Shown here: in pieces, positions 23,531 to 30,837 of the stretch
Layout of the letters: every line of letters starts with the position of its first letter
How positions within the stretch are numbered: the stretch's first letter is position 1
Source of the DNA: Myxococcales bacterium
GTDB taxonomy: Bacteria > Myxococcota > Myxococcia > Myxococcales > Myxococcaceae
NCBI GenBank assembly: GCA_020846875.1
Contig: JADLDB010000123.1
Span: 1 to 38,975 of the forward strand
DNA: 38,975 nt
Direction of reading: 5' to 3'
Made by a program: the position numbers and the translations under genes
The notes under the pieces: generated by a model
What the model was told of the DNA's origin: nothing
Database searches by the model: none
The model's input: only the letters and a program-made list of their open reading frames with translations

Positions 23531-25150
23531 ATGCGCTCCATCATCCTCTTCTCGCTGCTCGCCGCCCCCCTGGCCTTCGCGCGCGACGTCCCGGTCAGCA
23601 CCGTGGCGCAGCTGCAGGGCGCCGTCGCCGCCGCGCAAGCCGGAGACGTCATCCTCCTCGCGCCCGGCGCCTACCGCCTCACCAGCAAGCTGTCGTGCAA
23701 CGCCAACGGCACGGCTGGCAGTCCGATCGTCATGCGGGGAAGTCCTCCCGGCTCGGCCACCATCGAGTCGGACACGGTCGTCGCCATCGGCGTCGACGGC
23801 GCCCACTGGCACTTCGAGGACCTGGTGGTGCGCGGGGTGTGCGCGGTGGACTCGGACTGCGAGCACGCCTTCCAGGTGACCGGCGGAGGCACCGACGTGG
23901 TGCTGGCCGGAAACCAGCTCGTCGACTTCAACGCGCAGCTCAAGGTGAACGCCACCTTCCTCTCCGACGGTGGCGTGCGCATGCCCCACCGCGGGCGGGT
24001 GGAGGCCAATGAGGTCTTCGACACCCGCGCCCGCAACACCGCGAACCCGGTCACCAAGCTGAACATCGACACCGGCGACGACTGGGTGGTGCGCGACAAC
24101 TTCCTCCACGACTTCGCGAAGAACGGGGGGAACTTCGTAAGCTACGGCAGCTTCATGAAGTCCGGCGGCGCGCGCGGGCTGTACGAGCGCAACCTGGTGC
24201 TGTGCCGCGGCGGCGGGCAGGCGATGAGCGACGTGCGTATCGGCCTGTCCTTCGGCGGCGGAGGCACCGCGCCCCAGTTCTGCTTCCCCGCCTTCAGCGC
24301 CAGCGTGCCGTGCAGCGTCGAGCACTCCGACGGGGTGATGAGAAACAACGTCATCGCCAACTGCAGCGACGTGGGCATCTACGTCAATCGCGGCGCCAAC
24401 TCGCGGCTGCTCTTCAACACCCTGGTGGGCACCAGCGGCATCGACTTCCGCTTCGACACCACCACCGGCACCGCCGCGGGCAACCTGCTGACCGGCTCCA
24501 TCCGCGCGCGGGACATGGGGACCTTCTCGTCGATGGACAACGTCACCGGGGTGTCGGTGGGTGCGTTCTCCTCTGCCTACCGTGCGCCGCTCTCGGGGGA
24601 CTTGTTCGTCACCGGCAGCGTGGCCTCGTGGGTGGGGATGGCCGCGACCCACGCGCTCGTCACCGACGACTTCTGTCAACGCGCCCGCGGCTCGGGGCCC
24701 TTCACCGTCGGCGCCCTCGAGCACTCGCTGGGGAATTGTGAGACGGGCAAGCCTCCCGACGGGGGCGTGGGCGGTGGAGGAGGAGGCACGGGCGGCGGAG
24801 GAGGCACGGGCGGCGGCGGCGGCACGGGCGGCGGCGGAGGAGGCACGGGCGGCGGAGGAGGAGGCACGGGCGGCGGCGGAGGGGGCACGGGCGGCGGCGG
24901 AGGAGGCACGGGAGGAGGAGGAGGCACGGGCGGCGGCGGAGGCACGGGCGGCGGCGGAGGCACGGGCGGCGGCGGCGGCGGCACGGGCGGCGGCGGTGAA
25001 AGCAGTGACGGTGGTACCGGTGGCGGCGCGGGGGGAGGGGGCGGCGGCGACCCCGTCACGGGTGGCTGCGGCTGCGCGGCGGTCGACGCGGGATGGCTGA
25101 CGGCCCTGGCGGCGGCGTTGGCTCTTCGCCGCCGACGCTCACCGCCGTGA
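23531..25150 (+). CDS. secreted right-handed beta-helix protein (chondroitinase B-like) with Gly/Thr linker and MYXO-CTERM tail
   Basis: A 539-residue protein. The signal peptide is MRSIILFSLLAAPLAFA. Residues about 20-400 read like a polysaccharide-lyase-6/chondroitinase-B-type parallel beta helix (VSTVAQLQGAVAAAQAGDVI, LAPGAYRLTSKLSC, FEDLVVRGVCAV, NNVIANCSDVGIYVNRGAN, LLFNTLVGTSGIDFRF). A linker of about 95 residues (about 412-507) consists of 11 Gly5-6-Thr units, then mixed Gly. The end, GGCGCAAVDAGWLTALAA followed by LALRRRR, is a MYXO-CTERM-style sorting tail: Cys motif, hydrophobic helix and Arg cluster. Catalytic residues could not be fixed by eye, so it may be a lyase or a binding protein. 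The start is ATG 23531. Confidence 0.88.
   Translation: MRSIILFSLLAAPLAFARDVPVSTVAQLQGAVAAAQAGDVILLAPGAYRLTSKLSCNANGTAGSPIVMRGSPPGSATIESDTVVAIGVDGAHWHFEDLVVRGVCAVDSDCEHAFQVTGGGTDVVLAGNQLVDFNAQLKVNATFLSDGGVRMPHRGRVEANEVFDTRARNTANPVTKLNIDTGDDWVVRDNFLHDFAKNGGNFVSYGSFMKSGGARGLYERNLVLCRGGGQAMSDVRIGLSFGGGGTAPQFCFPAFSASVPCSVEHSDGVMRNNVIANCSDVGIYVNRGANSRLLFNTLVGTSGIDFRFDTTTGTAAGNLLTGSIRARDMGTFSSMDNVTGVSVGAFSSAYRAPLSGDLFVTGSVASWVGMAATHALVTDDFCQRARGSGPFTVGALEHSLGNCETGKPPDGGVGGGGGGTGGGGGTGGGGGTGGGGGGTGGGGGGTGGGGGGTGGGGGGTGGGGGTGGGGGTGGGGGTGGGGGGTGGGGESSDGGTGGGAGGGGGGDPVTGGCGCAAVDAGWLTALAAALALRRRRSPP
24768..25010. repeat. in-frame Gly/Thr codon repeat tract
   Basis: A run of GGC/GGA codons broken by ACG makes eleven near-identical 18- or 21-base units inside the beta-helix protein gene. 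Every unit is a multiple of three, so gain or loss of units would change linker length without breaking the frame. It also reads as a proline-rich frame on the other strand, which is an artefact. Confidence 0.9.
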
Positions 25151-25308
25151 GAAGAGGCGCGCGAGCCAGACTCTCATGGGCGGCCGGGAGGGGTGGGGGG
25201 CGCGGCTCAGGCCCACCGCACCTCCCGTCTCACCCGGCCCGGCGGTTTCCCGGTTTGAAGTCCTCTTCCTCTCCAGCTTCGGCTGAGTCGCCGGCGGGGG
25301 CGGGCGCT

Positions 25309-26379
25309 TCAGAAGGTGGCGAGCACCAGCGACGGTGTCGGGCCATCGAGGCTCGTGCGGGGACGAAGCGGCTGGCGCGTCGGGCCCGTGGGCGGCGGCG
25401 CGGGCGGGGGCGTGGGCACCGCGGGAGGCGCCGGTTGCACGTCCTGCGGTGCCAGCGGCGGCTCGGCGGGCAGCTCGGACGCGGGCGCCGGCGCCTCGGC
25501 CGCGCGCGCGGCCTTCAGCGCGTCGTTGACGACGGCGAAGTTGTAGTCGCCGATCGCCTCCTGGACGCCCCGGCCTCCCGTGCGGGCCAGCCACGAGCCG
25601 AGCAGGCCGATCCCCAGGCCGACGACCATCGCCGGAATGGCGAGGGCGAGGTTCAGCGGCGGGGCGAGCAGCAACAGGAGCGGTAAGGCGGCGATCTCCA
25701 GGCCGATCCCGAGCCCCGCGAGCACCATCCCCGTCGTGACGTCGGCCAGCGCCTGCTGCAACCGCGCGGCGTTCTCCTCCGACCGCGAGCGCAGCAACTC
25801 GACGAGCTCGGCGTTGGAGTCCAGGCGTCGCGGACCCACGCACAGCGTCCACTCGTCGGCGCACAGCCCCAGCCACTGCTGCTGCACGGCGCGAACGAAG
25901 GGCGCGCTTGCCTCGGAGCCCTGCGCGAACAGGAACTCGTTCCAGGCGCGGACGCCGCTCGTGAAGTCCCCCTGCGCCTGGAAGGTGAACACCAGGGCGG
26001 TCACGGCGAGGCCCAGGGCGCCGGCGACCAACACCCCCGACGCCACGAAGAGCCCCACCGCCAGCGGAGTGAGGACCCCGGCGCTGACGACGGCGGCGGC
26101 CCCGAGCGAGAAGACGCCCACCGCCAGCGCCGTCGCGCCCAGGCCCCCCCAGCCCAGCCGCCGCGCCGTCGTGTGGCGCGTCACGGACTGGTCGAGCAGC
26201 CCGAAGGACGTGGGGTCGATTCGCACCGCGTCTCGCAGCCCTTCCCGCGTGAGCAGGCGGGAGCCCATGCTGACGACGACGTCGTCCTCGCCATCCCACG
26301 GCTGGGTCAGCCCGCGCTGCAGCGCCTCCACGTCCTGCGCCGCTCCGCTCAACACCAGCGACACCAGCAAGAGCCCCAT
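25309..26379 (-). CDS. unrecognised exported membrane protein
   Basis: A 356-residue protein with an N-terminal leader (MGLLLVSLVLSGAAQ), two clusters of hydrophobic segments at about 75-133 (TALAVGVFSLGAAAVVSAG, LAVGLFVASGVLVAGALGLA) and 215-265 (GMVLAGLGIGLEIAALPLLL, IPAMVVGLGIGLLGSWLA), and a Pro/Ala-rich C-terminal region ending LVLATF. No family is recognised. The start ATG 26379 lies 57 bp after the small lipoprotein gene on the same strand, so they may be co-transcribed. The segment between 25151 and 25308 has no gene. Confidence 0.7.
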   Translation of the reverse strand: MGLLLVSLVLSGAAQDVEALQRGLTQPWDGEDDVVVSMGSRLLTREGLRDAVRIDPTSFGLLDQSVTRHTTARRLGWGGLGATALAVGVFSLGAAAVVSAGVLTPLAVGLFVASGVLVAGALGLAVTALVFTFQAQGDFTSGVRAWNEFLFAQGSEASAPFVRAVQQQWLGLCADEWTLCVGPRRLDSNAELVELLRSRSEENAARLQQALADVTTGMVLAGLGIGLEIAALPLLLLLAPPLNLALAIPAMVVGLGIGLLGSWLARTGGRGVQEAIGDYNFAVVNDALKAARAAEAPAPASELPAEPPLAPQDVQPAPPAVPTPPPAPPPTGPTRQPLRPRTSLDGPTPSLVLATF

Positions 26380-26436
26380 CGCCCCTGGGTTCTACGGCGG
26401 CGCGCGCTGTTTGGATAGAGTTGGGTGAATCGGGCG

Positions 26437-26805
26437 TCAGCGCACCGCGGCGCGCAGCTCGGCCACGGCCTTCAGCGTGTGCTCGTGCGCGTCCCGGTTG
26501 TGGACCACCTTCGGCGCGGACAGCTCGAGCAGCTCGAGCGCCACCGACATCGTCGGCGGGCCGTCGTAGGGCACCGGGCGCGTGCCGCCCCCCAGCTCGC
26601 CCAGCGCGCTCAGGGCCTCGCGCGTCTCCAGCTGCGCGCGCACGCGGTGGCCGTCGGTGTCCGTCTCCGCCAACGCCAGCGTCTCGTACGCCGTCTGCAG
26701 GTAGTCGCGCACCGCGAAGGCGCTCGCCTCGGGGCGGAGCGCCGTGCGCGTCGGGGTCGCACAGCCAGCGAACAGCACCACGGCAGCGAACAGGGTCGGT
26801 CGCAT
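26437..26805 (-). CDS. small lipoprotein of unknown function
   Basis: A 122-residue protein with a lipoprotein signal MRPTLFAAVVLFAGC. The mature part is helical (FAVRDYLQTAYETLALAETD, VALELLELSAPKVVHNRDAH) and has no recognised domain. The start is ATG 26805. The same reading frame is open upstream all the way into the truncated dehydrogenase at 27186, but the lipoprotein signal argues for an independent start. A perfect inverted repeat sits about 42-59 bp upstream of the ATG and may control it. Confidence 0.7.
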   Translation of the reverse strand: MRPTLFAAVVLFAGCATPTRTALRPEASAFAVRDYLQTAYETLALAETDTDGHRVRAQLETREALSALGELGGGTRPVPYDGPPTMSVALELLELSAPKVVHNRDAHEHTLKAVAELRAAVR

Positions 26806-26846
26806 GCCCGTGAGGTACGCGCCGGTGGGCGAAGTGATCAGTCCCC

Positions 26847-26864
26847 ACTGGCCAAACGGCCAGT
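26847..26864. promoter_or_regulatory. perfect palindrome, possible TetR-type operator
   Basis: ACTGGCC at 26847-26853 and GGCCAGT at 26858-26864 are perfect inverted repeats around AAAC. The 18-bp size and dyad shape fit a TetR-family operator, and it sits just upstream of the small lipoprotein gene. There is no T-run on either side, so terminator use is less likely. No TetR gene is in the window. Confidence 0.35.
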
Positions 26865-27019
26865 CAGTCCAGCTCGGCGGATGGTGCCGAAGCCGGTGGG
26901 GACCGGCGCGCAAGCTGCGCTTCGCGTGGAAACCTGCAGCGCGCGGAGCGTGTCTGGCGGCATGCTCTCTCCATGGCCGACGGCACGACAGGGTGGACGG
27001 TGCTGCTGCCGCCCGTGCC

Positions 27020-27186
27020 TCCGCTGCTGCCTCCACCACGTGGGTGTCCTGCTCGTGGCCCCGCGCGAGCTGCTCCAGCAGCGCACGCCGGCGTGCGACC
27101 AGCGTGAGGCGGTGACCGCGGCGGCGGAGCTCCTGGACCAGGGCCTCTCCGATGCCGCTGGAGGCCCCGGTGATGACAGTGTGCAT
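27020..27186 (-). pseudogene. truncated short-chain dehydrogenase/reductase
   Basis: Minus-strand ATG 27186 begins a clear SDR N-terminus: MHTVITGASSGIGEALVQEL, then RRRGHRLTLVARR and LEQLARGHEQDTHVV. The Rossmann glycine motif TGASSGIG is intact. After about 55 codons the SDR pattern ends; no frame continues with the expected NNAG, YxxxK or later motifs, and the open frame instead runs on through non-coding-like sequence into the small lipoprotein. The gene is thus a 5' remnant. The space 26806-27019 between the remnant and the lipoprotein start holds only the palindrome listed separately. Confidence 0.75.
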
Positions 27187-27495
27187 GGCCGCACCCTCTC
27201 GCAGTCTCCGCCGGCGGGGAACCACCTCTACACCTCGGGCAACCCTTGCCCCTGGTGTAGAGACAGCTCCCACTCCCGGCACCTCGACGGCTCGCTCCTC
27301 AACCAGCGCGGCCACGTGCAGTCCGAGAAGGTCGAGCGCACCTGCCGGCCCGTCGTCATCGACCTCGTCTACGACGGCGCGTCCGGCCACCTGGTGGGCA
27401 CGCGCGACGGCTTCCCGCTGCGGCTCGCCCCGCTCGTCTTCCGACGTGCGGACGGCGAGGTGAATCCCTGCCTCCGCCCTGAAGGCCCGCCTTGA
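27181..27495 (+). CDS. small CPWC-motif protein containing a palindromic element
   Basis: A 104-residue frame from GTG 27181 to TGA 27493-27495. From about 27226 on, third positions are almost all G or C, so this frame is probably real coding sequence. It contains LYTSGNPCPWCRDSS, a single CxxC, and then LLNQRGHVQSEKVERTC, LVYDGASGHLVGTRDGFPL and ADGEVNPCLRPEGPP. No family is recognised. The CPWC segment is encoded by a 37-bp hairpin that recurs at 36388 in another context, so the element may have inserted into the gene. The GTG overlaps the start codon of the truncated SDR on the other strand and has no clear ribosome binding site; the true start could be within the element or lost. Confidence 0.45.
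   Translation: MHGRTLSQSPPAGNHLYTSGNPCPWCRDSSHSRHLDGSLLNQRGHVQSEKVERTCRPVVIDLVYDGASGHLVGTRDGFPLRLAPLVFRRADGEVNPCLRPEGPP
27226..27262. repeat. dispersed palindromic element, copy 1
   Basis: CTCTACACC (27226-27234) and GGTGTAGAG (27254-27262) form a perfect 9-bp stem, and inside it GGGCAA (27237-27242) pairs with TTGCCC (27246-27251) around a 3-base loop. The layout TCTACA-N4-GGGCA-N5-TGCCC-N4-TGTAGA is shared, base for base in the arms, with the element at 36384-36430. It lies inside the small CPWC reading frame. Confidence 0.8.
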
Positions 27496-27541
27496 CCTGC
27501 GTCGTTGCATTTGCGACGGCGCTGCGCGACACCCCCGCGGC

Positions 27542-28633
27542 ATGAAAGTGCAGGGCCGCGCCTGGCGCACCATCGAAGCAGCACAAGGCGGCGCCGCCGT
27601 CGCCATCATCGACCAAACGCGCCTGCCCTTCCGCTTCGAGGTGCTGACGCTGCGCACCGCCGACGAGGTGGCCCGCGCCATCTCCACCATGCAGGTGCGT
27701 GGCGCGCCGCTCATCGGCGCGGCCGGAGCCTGGGGACTGGCGCTCGCCGCGCGCGCCGACGCCTCCACGGCCGCGCTGGAGTCCGCTGCCCGCGCCCTCA
27801 TCGCCACCCGCCCCACCGCCATCAACCTGCGCCGGGTGGTGGAGGACACGCTGCGCCTCACGCTGGCCGCGCCCTCCGAGGCCCGCGCCGAGGCCGCCCG
27901 CCGCGCCGCCCAGGCCGTCTGCGACGACGAGGTAGACCGCTCGCGCCGCATCGGCGAGCACGGCCACGCGCTGCTGAGGAAGCTGCAGGCCGAGAAGCAG
28001 GGCCGCCTCGACGTCCTCACCCACTGCAACGCCGGCTGGCTGGCCACGGTGGACTACGGCACCGCGCTGGCGCCCCTCTACCTCGCGCACGACGCCGGCC
28101 TGCCCCTGCACGTCTGGGTGGACGAGACGCGGCCCCGCAACCAGGGCGCCAGCCTCACCGCGTGGGAACTGGGCCAACACGGCGTGCCCCACACCCTCAT
28201 CGTCGACAACGCGGGCGGCCTGTTGATGCGCCAGCGCAAGGTGGACGCGTGCATCGTCGGCACCGACCGCGTCACGGTGAACGGCGACGTCTGCAACAAG
28301 GTGGGCACGTACCTGAAGGCCCTGGCGGCCTTCGACAACGACGTGCCCTTCTACGTGGCGGCACCGGAGTCCTCCATCGACTGGACCATGACGAAGGGCG
28401 ACCAGGTGCCCATCGAGGAGCGCGCGGCGGAAGAGGTGACGCACCTCACCGGGGTGGACGCGGAAGGCCTGCTGCGCACGGTGCGGGTGACGCCCGAGGG
28501 CACCGGCGTGTCCAACCCCGGCTTCGACGTGACGCCGGCGCGGCTGGTGACGGGCCTCATCACCGAGCGGGGCGTCTGCCCGGCCTCGCGCGACGGCCTC
28601 ACCGGCCTCTTCCCGGAGCGGCGCGGTGGCTGA
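27542..28633 (+). CDS. mtnA: S-methyl-5-thioribose-1-phosphate isomerase
   Basis: A 363-residue enzyme of the eIF2B-alpha-like family. It converts S-methyl-5-thioribose 1-phosphate to S-methyl-5-thioribulose 1-phosphate in methionine salvage. Recognisable motifs are STMQVRGAPLIGAAGAWG near the N-terminus, catalytic C162 in LTHCNAGWLAT, catalytic D242 in VGTDRVTVNGDVCNKVGTY, and the GDQVPIEERAAEEV end. The ATG at 27542 gives the normal N-terminus (MKVQGRAWRTIE). It overlaps the next gene by 8 bp, so the two are coupled. Its substrate would come from MtnP, encoded at 34939-35784 on the other strand. Confidence 0.95.
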   Translation: MKVQGRAWRTIEAAQGGAAVAIIDQTRLPFRFEVLTLRTADEVARAISTMQVRGAPLIGAAGAWGLALAARADASTAALESAARALIATRPTAINLRRVVEDTLRLTLAAPSEARAEAARRAAQAVCDDEVDRSRRIGEHGHALLRKLQAEKQGRLDVLTHCNAGWLATVDYGTALAPLYLAHDAGLPLHVWVDETRPRNQGASLTAWELGQHGVPHTLIVDNAGGLLMRQRKVDACIVGTDRVTVNGDVCNKVGTYLKALAAFDNDVPFYVAAPESSIDWTMTKGDQVPIEERAAEEVTHLTGVDAEGLLRTVRVTPEGTGVSNPGFDVTPARLVTGLITERGVCPASRDGLTGLFPERRGG

Positions 28634-29291
28634 GGTGCGGGAAGGCGTCATCAAGTACCGGGCGCGGCACCGCGCCGAGCCGCTGCCGCAGTGGACCGCC
28701 AACGTGCTGCGGGAGCTGGGGGCGTGGAGAGGCATCCTCTTCCGCCTCCACCTCCTCGGACAGGACGGGCGGCGCTACGGCGGGGCGGCCTGGGGGAACG
28801 TGAGCGCGCGCCTGCCTCCGTGGCACGAGGAGGGGCGGCGGCCCTTCCTGGTGTCCGGCACGCAGACGGGCGGCGTGGCCGAGGCGGGGCCTCAGCACTT
28901 CGCGGTGGTGGACTCCTGCGACGTCACCGGCGAGGAGGTGAGGAGCTTCGGCCCGGTGCAGCCCTCGTCGGAGGCGATGACGCACGCCTCCATCTACCGG
29001 GTGGCGCCCGAATTGCGCTTCGTCTTCCACGCGCACTGCCCCGAGGTGTGGACGGCGGCGCGGCGCCTGGAACTCCCCCGCACCCCCGACGGCGTCGACT
29101 ACGGCACCCGCGAGATGGCCTGGGCTGTCGAGCGCCTGCTGCCGCAGAAGCAGACGCGCGCCGCCCGCGCCATCGTGATGACGGGCCACGAAGACGGCTT
29201 CATCACCTTCGGGGAGACGGCGGACGAGGCAGGCGAGGCGATGGTGCGGTGGCTGGCGCGCGCGCGCGGCCTCTCGCCCCGGGGCAACTGA
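28626..29291 (+). CDS. mtnB: class II aldolase family protein, probable methylthioribulose-1-phosphate dehydratase
   Basis: A 221-residue class II aldolase/adducin-fold protein. Metal-ligand candidates are H135 and H137 in FHAHCPEVW and H188 in TGHEDG; E116 in PSSEAMTH sits at the usual catalytic acid position. The GNVSARL motif near 57-63 binds phosphate in this family. It follows mtnA with an 8-bp overlap (GTG 28626), which favours the dehydratase MtnB of methionine salvage. Fuculose- or ribulose-phosphate aldolases share the fold, so the symbol rests on the operon. Positions 29292-29421 after it show no gene. Confidence 0.75.
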   Translation: MAEVREGVIKYRARHRAEPLPQWTANVLRELGAWRGILFRLHLLGQDGRRYGGAAWGNVSARLPPWHEEGRRPFLVSGTQTGGVAEAGPQHFAVVDSCDVTGEEVRSFGPVQPSSEAMTHASIYRVAPELRFVFHAHCPEVWTAARRLELPRTPDGVDYGTREMAWAVERLLPQKQTRAARAIVMTGHEDGFITFGETADEAGEAMVRWLARARGLSPRGN

Positions 29292-29422
29292 AAGCGCCCG
29301 GAGGCCCTTCGCTTCAGCGGCAGTCCTTCGCGCGCCGCCCACGCGACGCCGCCGCCTCTTGAGCACGCGCAATGCCAACCCCAACGCGTCGGAAGCACTG
29401 ACAGGCGTCAGCGAGGCGCACC

Positions 29423-29442
29423 TTTCACTTGCGCGCGTGAAA
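29423..29442. promoter_or_regulatory. inverted repeat upstream of the SpoIID-like gene
   Basis: TTTCAC at 29423-29428 and GTGAAA at 29437-29442 form a dyad with an 8-base centre in an unusually AT-rich 90-bp patch about 80-100 bp before the SpoIID-like gene. A further TTCACC follows at 29444. This resembles an operator or promoter region. No T-run follows, so a terminator is unlikely. Confidence 0.3.
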
Positions 29443-29521
29443 ATTCACCCCTGCAACCACCTCGGCGAATGAGAAACCACACGCGGTGAAATGGAACGCT
29501 TCACGGCTATGGTGCGGCGCC

Positions 29522-30571
29522 ATGACGCCGCTGCTCCTCCTGGCTCTCTCGGCCGCGCCGCTGCAGGTGCGGGTGCTGGAGCGCGAGAAGCCGACGAAGG
29601 CGCGCCTCGAGGCGCCCACGCTGACGTGTGACGGGAAGCCGCTACCGAAGAAGGTGGAGGTGGTGCCCGGCAACCGCGAGCTCTCCGTGGGCGGGGCGAA
29701 GTGCACCGAAGTGGTGGCCAGCGGCGGGGCGACGGTGGCCTTGAAAGACGTGACTCGCCGCTTCCCCGGCGTGCTGAAGGTGTCGCTGGAAGGCGGCGTG
29801 CTGCGCTTCCTCAACGAGGTGGACGTGGAGGACTACCTGCCGTCGGTGGTGACGGCGGAGTTGGGCGACGGCAAGCCGGCCGCGCTGGAGGTGCAGGCGG
29901 TGGTGTCGCGCACCTTCGCCCTCACCGCGCACCGGCACGGCAAGGCGGGCTATGGGCTGTGCGACCTGTCCCACTGCCAGGTGTACCGCGGGGCGGACGC
30001 CAGCGACGCGGCGAAGGCGGCGGTGAAAAAGACGAAGGGCCAGGTGGTGTTGGTGGGCGGCGTGGCCTTGAAGCCCACCTTCTTTCACGCCTCCTGCGGC
30101 GGCTACACCAGCCGGGCGCAGGACGTCTTCGGCGACGAGGGCGCGGGGCCGGGAGTCAGCGACGTGGAAGGCGGCGCCCCCCGCTGCGCCGGCATGCCCG
30201 ACTTCGCGTGGGAGTTCGTCATCGAGAAGGTGAAGCTGGCCGAGGGGCTGGGCCTCAAGAATGAAGGCCACGCCTTCGAGCCGTTGCGCCGTGACGCCGC
30301 GGGCCGGGTGGTGGAGCTGCGCAGCTTCGGCCGCCGCTTCTCGGGCGCCGACTTCCAGTCCGCGGTGGGCAGGGCCTTCGGCTGGCAGTCCTTGCGCAGC
30401 ATGAAGGTGTCGCTGCAGGAAGCCGAAGGACTGTTGCGCTTCTCCGGCACCGGCCTGGGCCACGGCGTCGGCCTCTGCCAGCAGGGCGCCAAGGCGCTGG
30501 CCGAGAAGGGCGTGGACGCCAGAGGCATCCTCCAGCGCTACTTCCCCGACAGCCAGGTGCGCGTGCCCTGA
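29522..30571 (+). CDS. SpoIID/LytB domain exported protein
   Basis: A 349-residue protein with a short hydrophobic leader (MTPLLLLALSAAPLQ), then the SpoIID/LytB pattern: NEVDVEDYLPSVVTAELGDG, ALEVQAVVSRTFALTAHRHG, CDLSHCQVYRGADAS, FFHASCGGYTSRAQDVFG, and the closing GTGLGHGVGLCQQGAKALAE. The C-terminal GHGVGLCQ-GA segment and the YLPSVV...E segment are the family's signature. SpoIID proteins are lytic transglycosylases acting on denuded glycan in peptidoglycan; in non-sporulating or fruiting bacteria related proteins are less studied. The start ATG 29522 is preferred over one at 29486, which would put charged residues before the leader. Downstream 30572-30640 is empty. Confidence 0.9.
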   Translation: MTPLLLLALSAAPLQVRVLEREKPTKARLEAPTLTCDGKPLPKKVEVVPGNRELSVGGAKCTEVVASGGATVALKDVTRRFPGVLKVSLEGGVLRFLNEVDVEDYLPSVVTAELGDGKPAALEVQAVVSRTFALTAHRHGKAGYGLCDLSHCQVYRGADASDAAKAAVKKTKGQVVLVGGVALKPTFFHASCGGYTSRAQDVFGDEGAGPGVSDVEGGAPRCAGMPDFAWEFVIEKVKLAEGLGLKNEGHAFEPLRRDAAGRVVELRSFGRRFSGADFQSAVGRAFGWQSLRSMKVSLQEAEGLLRFSGTGLGHGVGLCQQGAKALAEKGVDARGILQRYFPDSQVRVP

Positions 30572-30682
30572 AGGCCGCCAGCCGGAAGCGGCGCACAGCA
30601 GCGCACACCCACTTCCTTGCGGCGCGGCGCGGTTGTCTCAGAATGCGCGCAGCCCTGCGGGGCGACGAAAGGAGGTGGTGCC

Positions 30683-30727
30683 TTGCACTGTCACGAACAA
30701 GGAACCATCTCCGCGGTGTGCCTCTGA
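30683..30727 (+). CDS. possible 14-codon leader peptide
   Basis: TTG 30683 has a near-perfect Shine-Dalgarno (AAAGGAGG, 7 bases upstream) and opens a 14-codon frame, LHCHEQGTISAVCL, with TGA at 30725-30727. Its last third (30709-30717) is one arm of a 9-bp inverted repeat. The strong ribosome binding site in front of so short a frame, upstream of a terminator, is the arrangement of a leader peptide. There is no homology evidence. Confidence 0.35.
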   Translation: MHCHEQGTISAVCL

Positions 30728-30760
30728 CGCGCCCAGCCGGCGCCCAGTGAGACCGCGGAG
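30709..30760 (+). promoter_or_regulatory. leader stem overlapping the short frame
   Basis: CTCCGCGGT at 30709-30717 and ACCGCGGAG at 30752-30760 are perfect 9-bp inverted repeats enclosing about 34 bases. The left arm overlaps the end of the 14-codon frame, so ribosome position could affect folding. It lies just upstream of an intrinsic terminator. Confidence 0.45.
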
Positions 30761-30787
30761 AGGTCAGGAAAAACGAGTTTGAAAGGA

Positions 30788-30828
30788 GGCCGCCCTGGAC
30801 GTAATTCGGGGCGGCCTTCCCCTTTTTC
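30788..30828 (+). terminator. intrinsic terminator just before the YheT-like gene
   Basis: GGCCGCCC (30788-30795) and GGGCGGCC (30809-30816) form an 8-bp stem, followed by TTCCCCTTTTT. It ends only 10 bp before the ATG at 30838. It either terminates the short leader transcript, or ends the SpoIID transcript, or acts as an attenuator for the hydrolase gene. Confidence 0.7.
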
Positions 30829-30837
30829 CCCCGTCCC

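Noticed and set aside
24676-25059. Minus-strand proline-rich frame (PPPPPVPPPP)
   Set aside because: It is the antisense of the Gly/Thr repeat tract and has no independent support.
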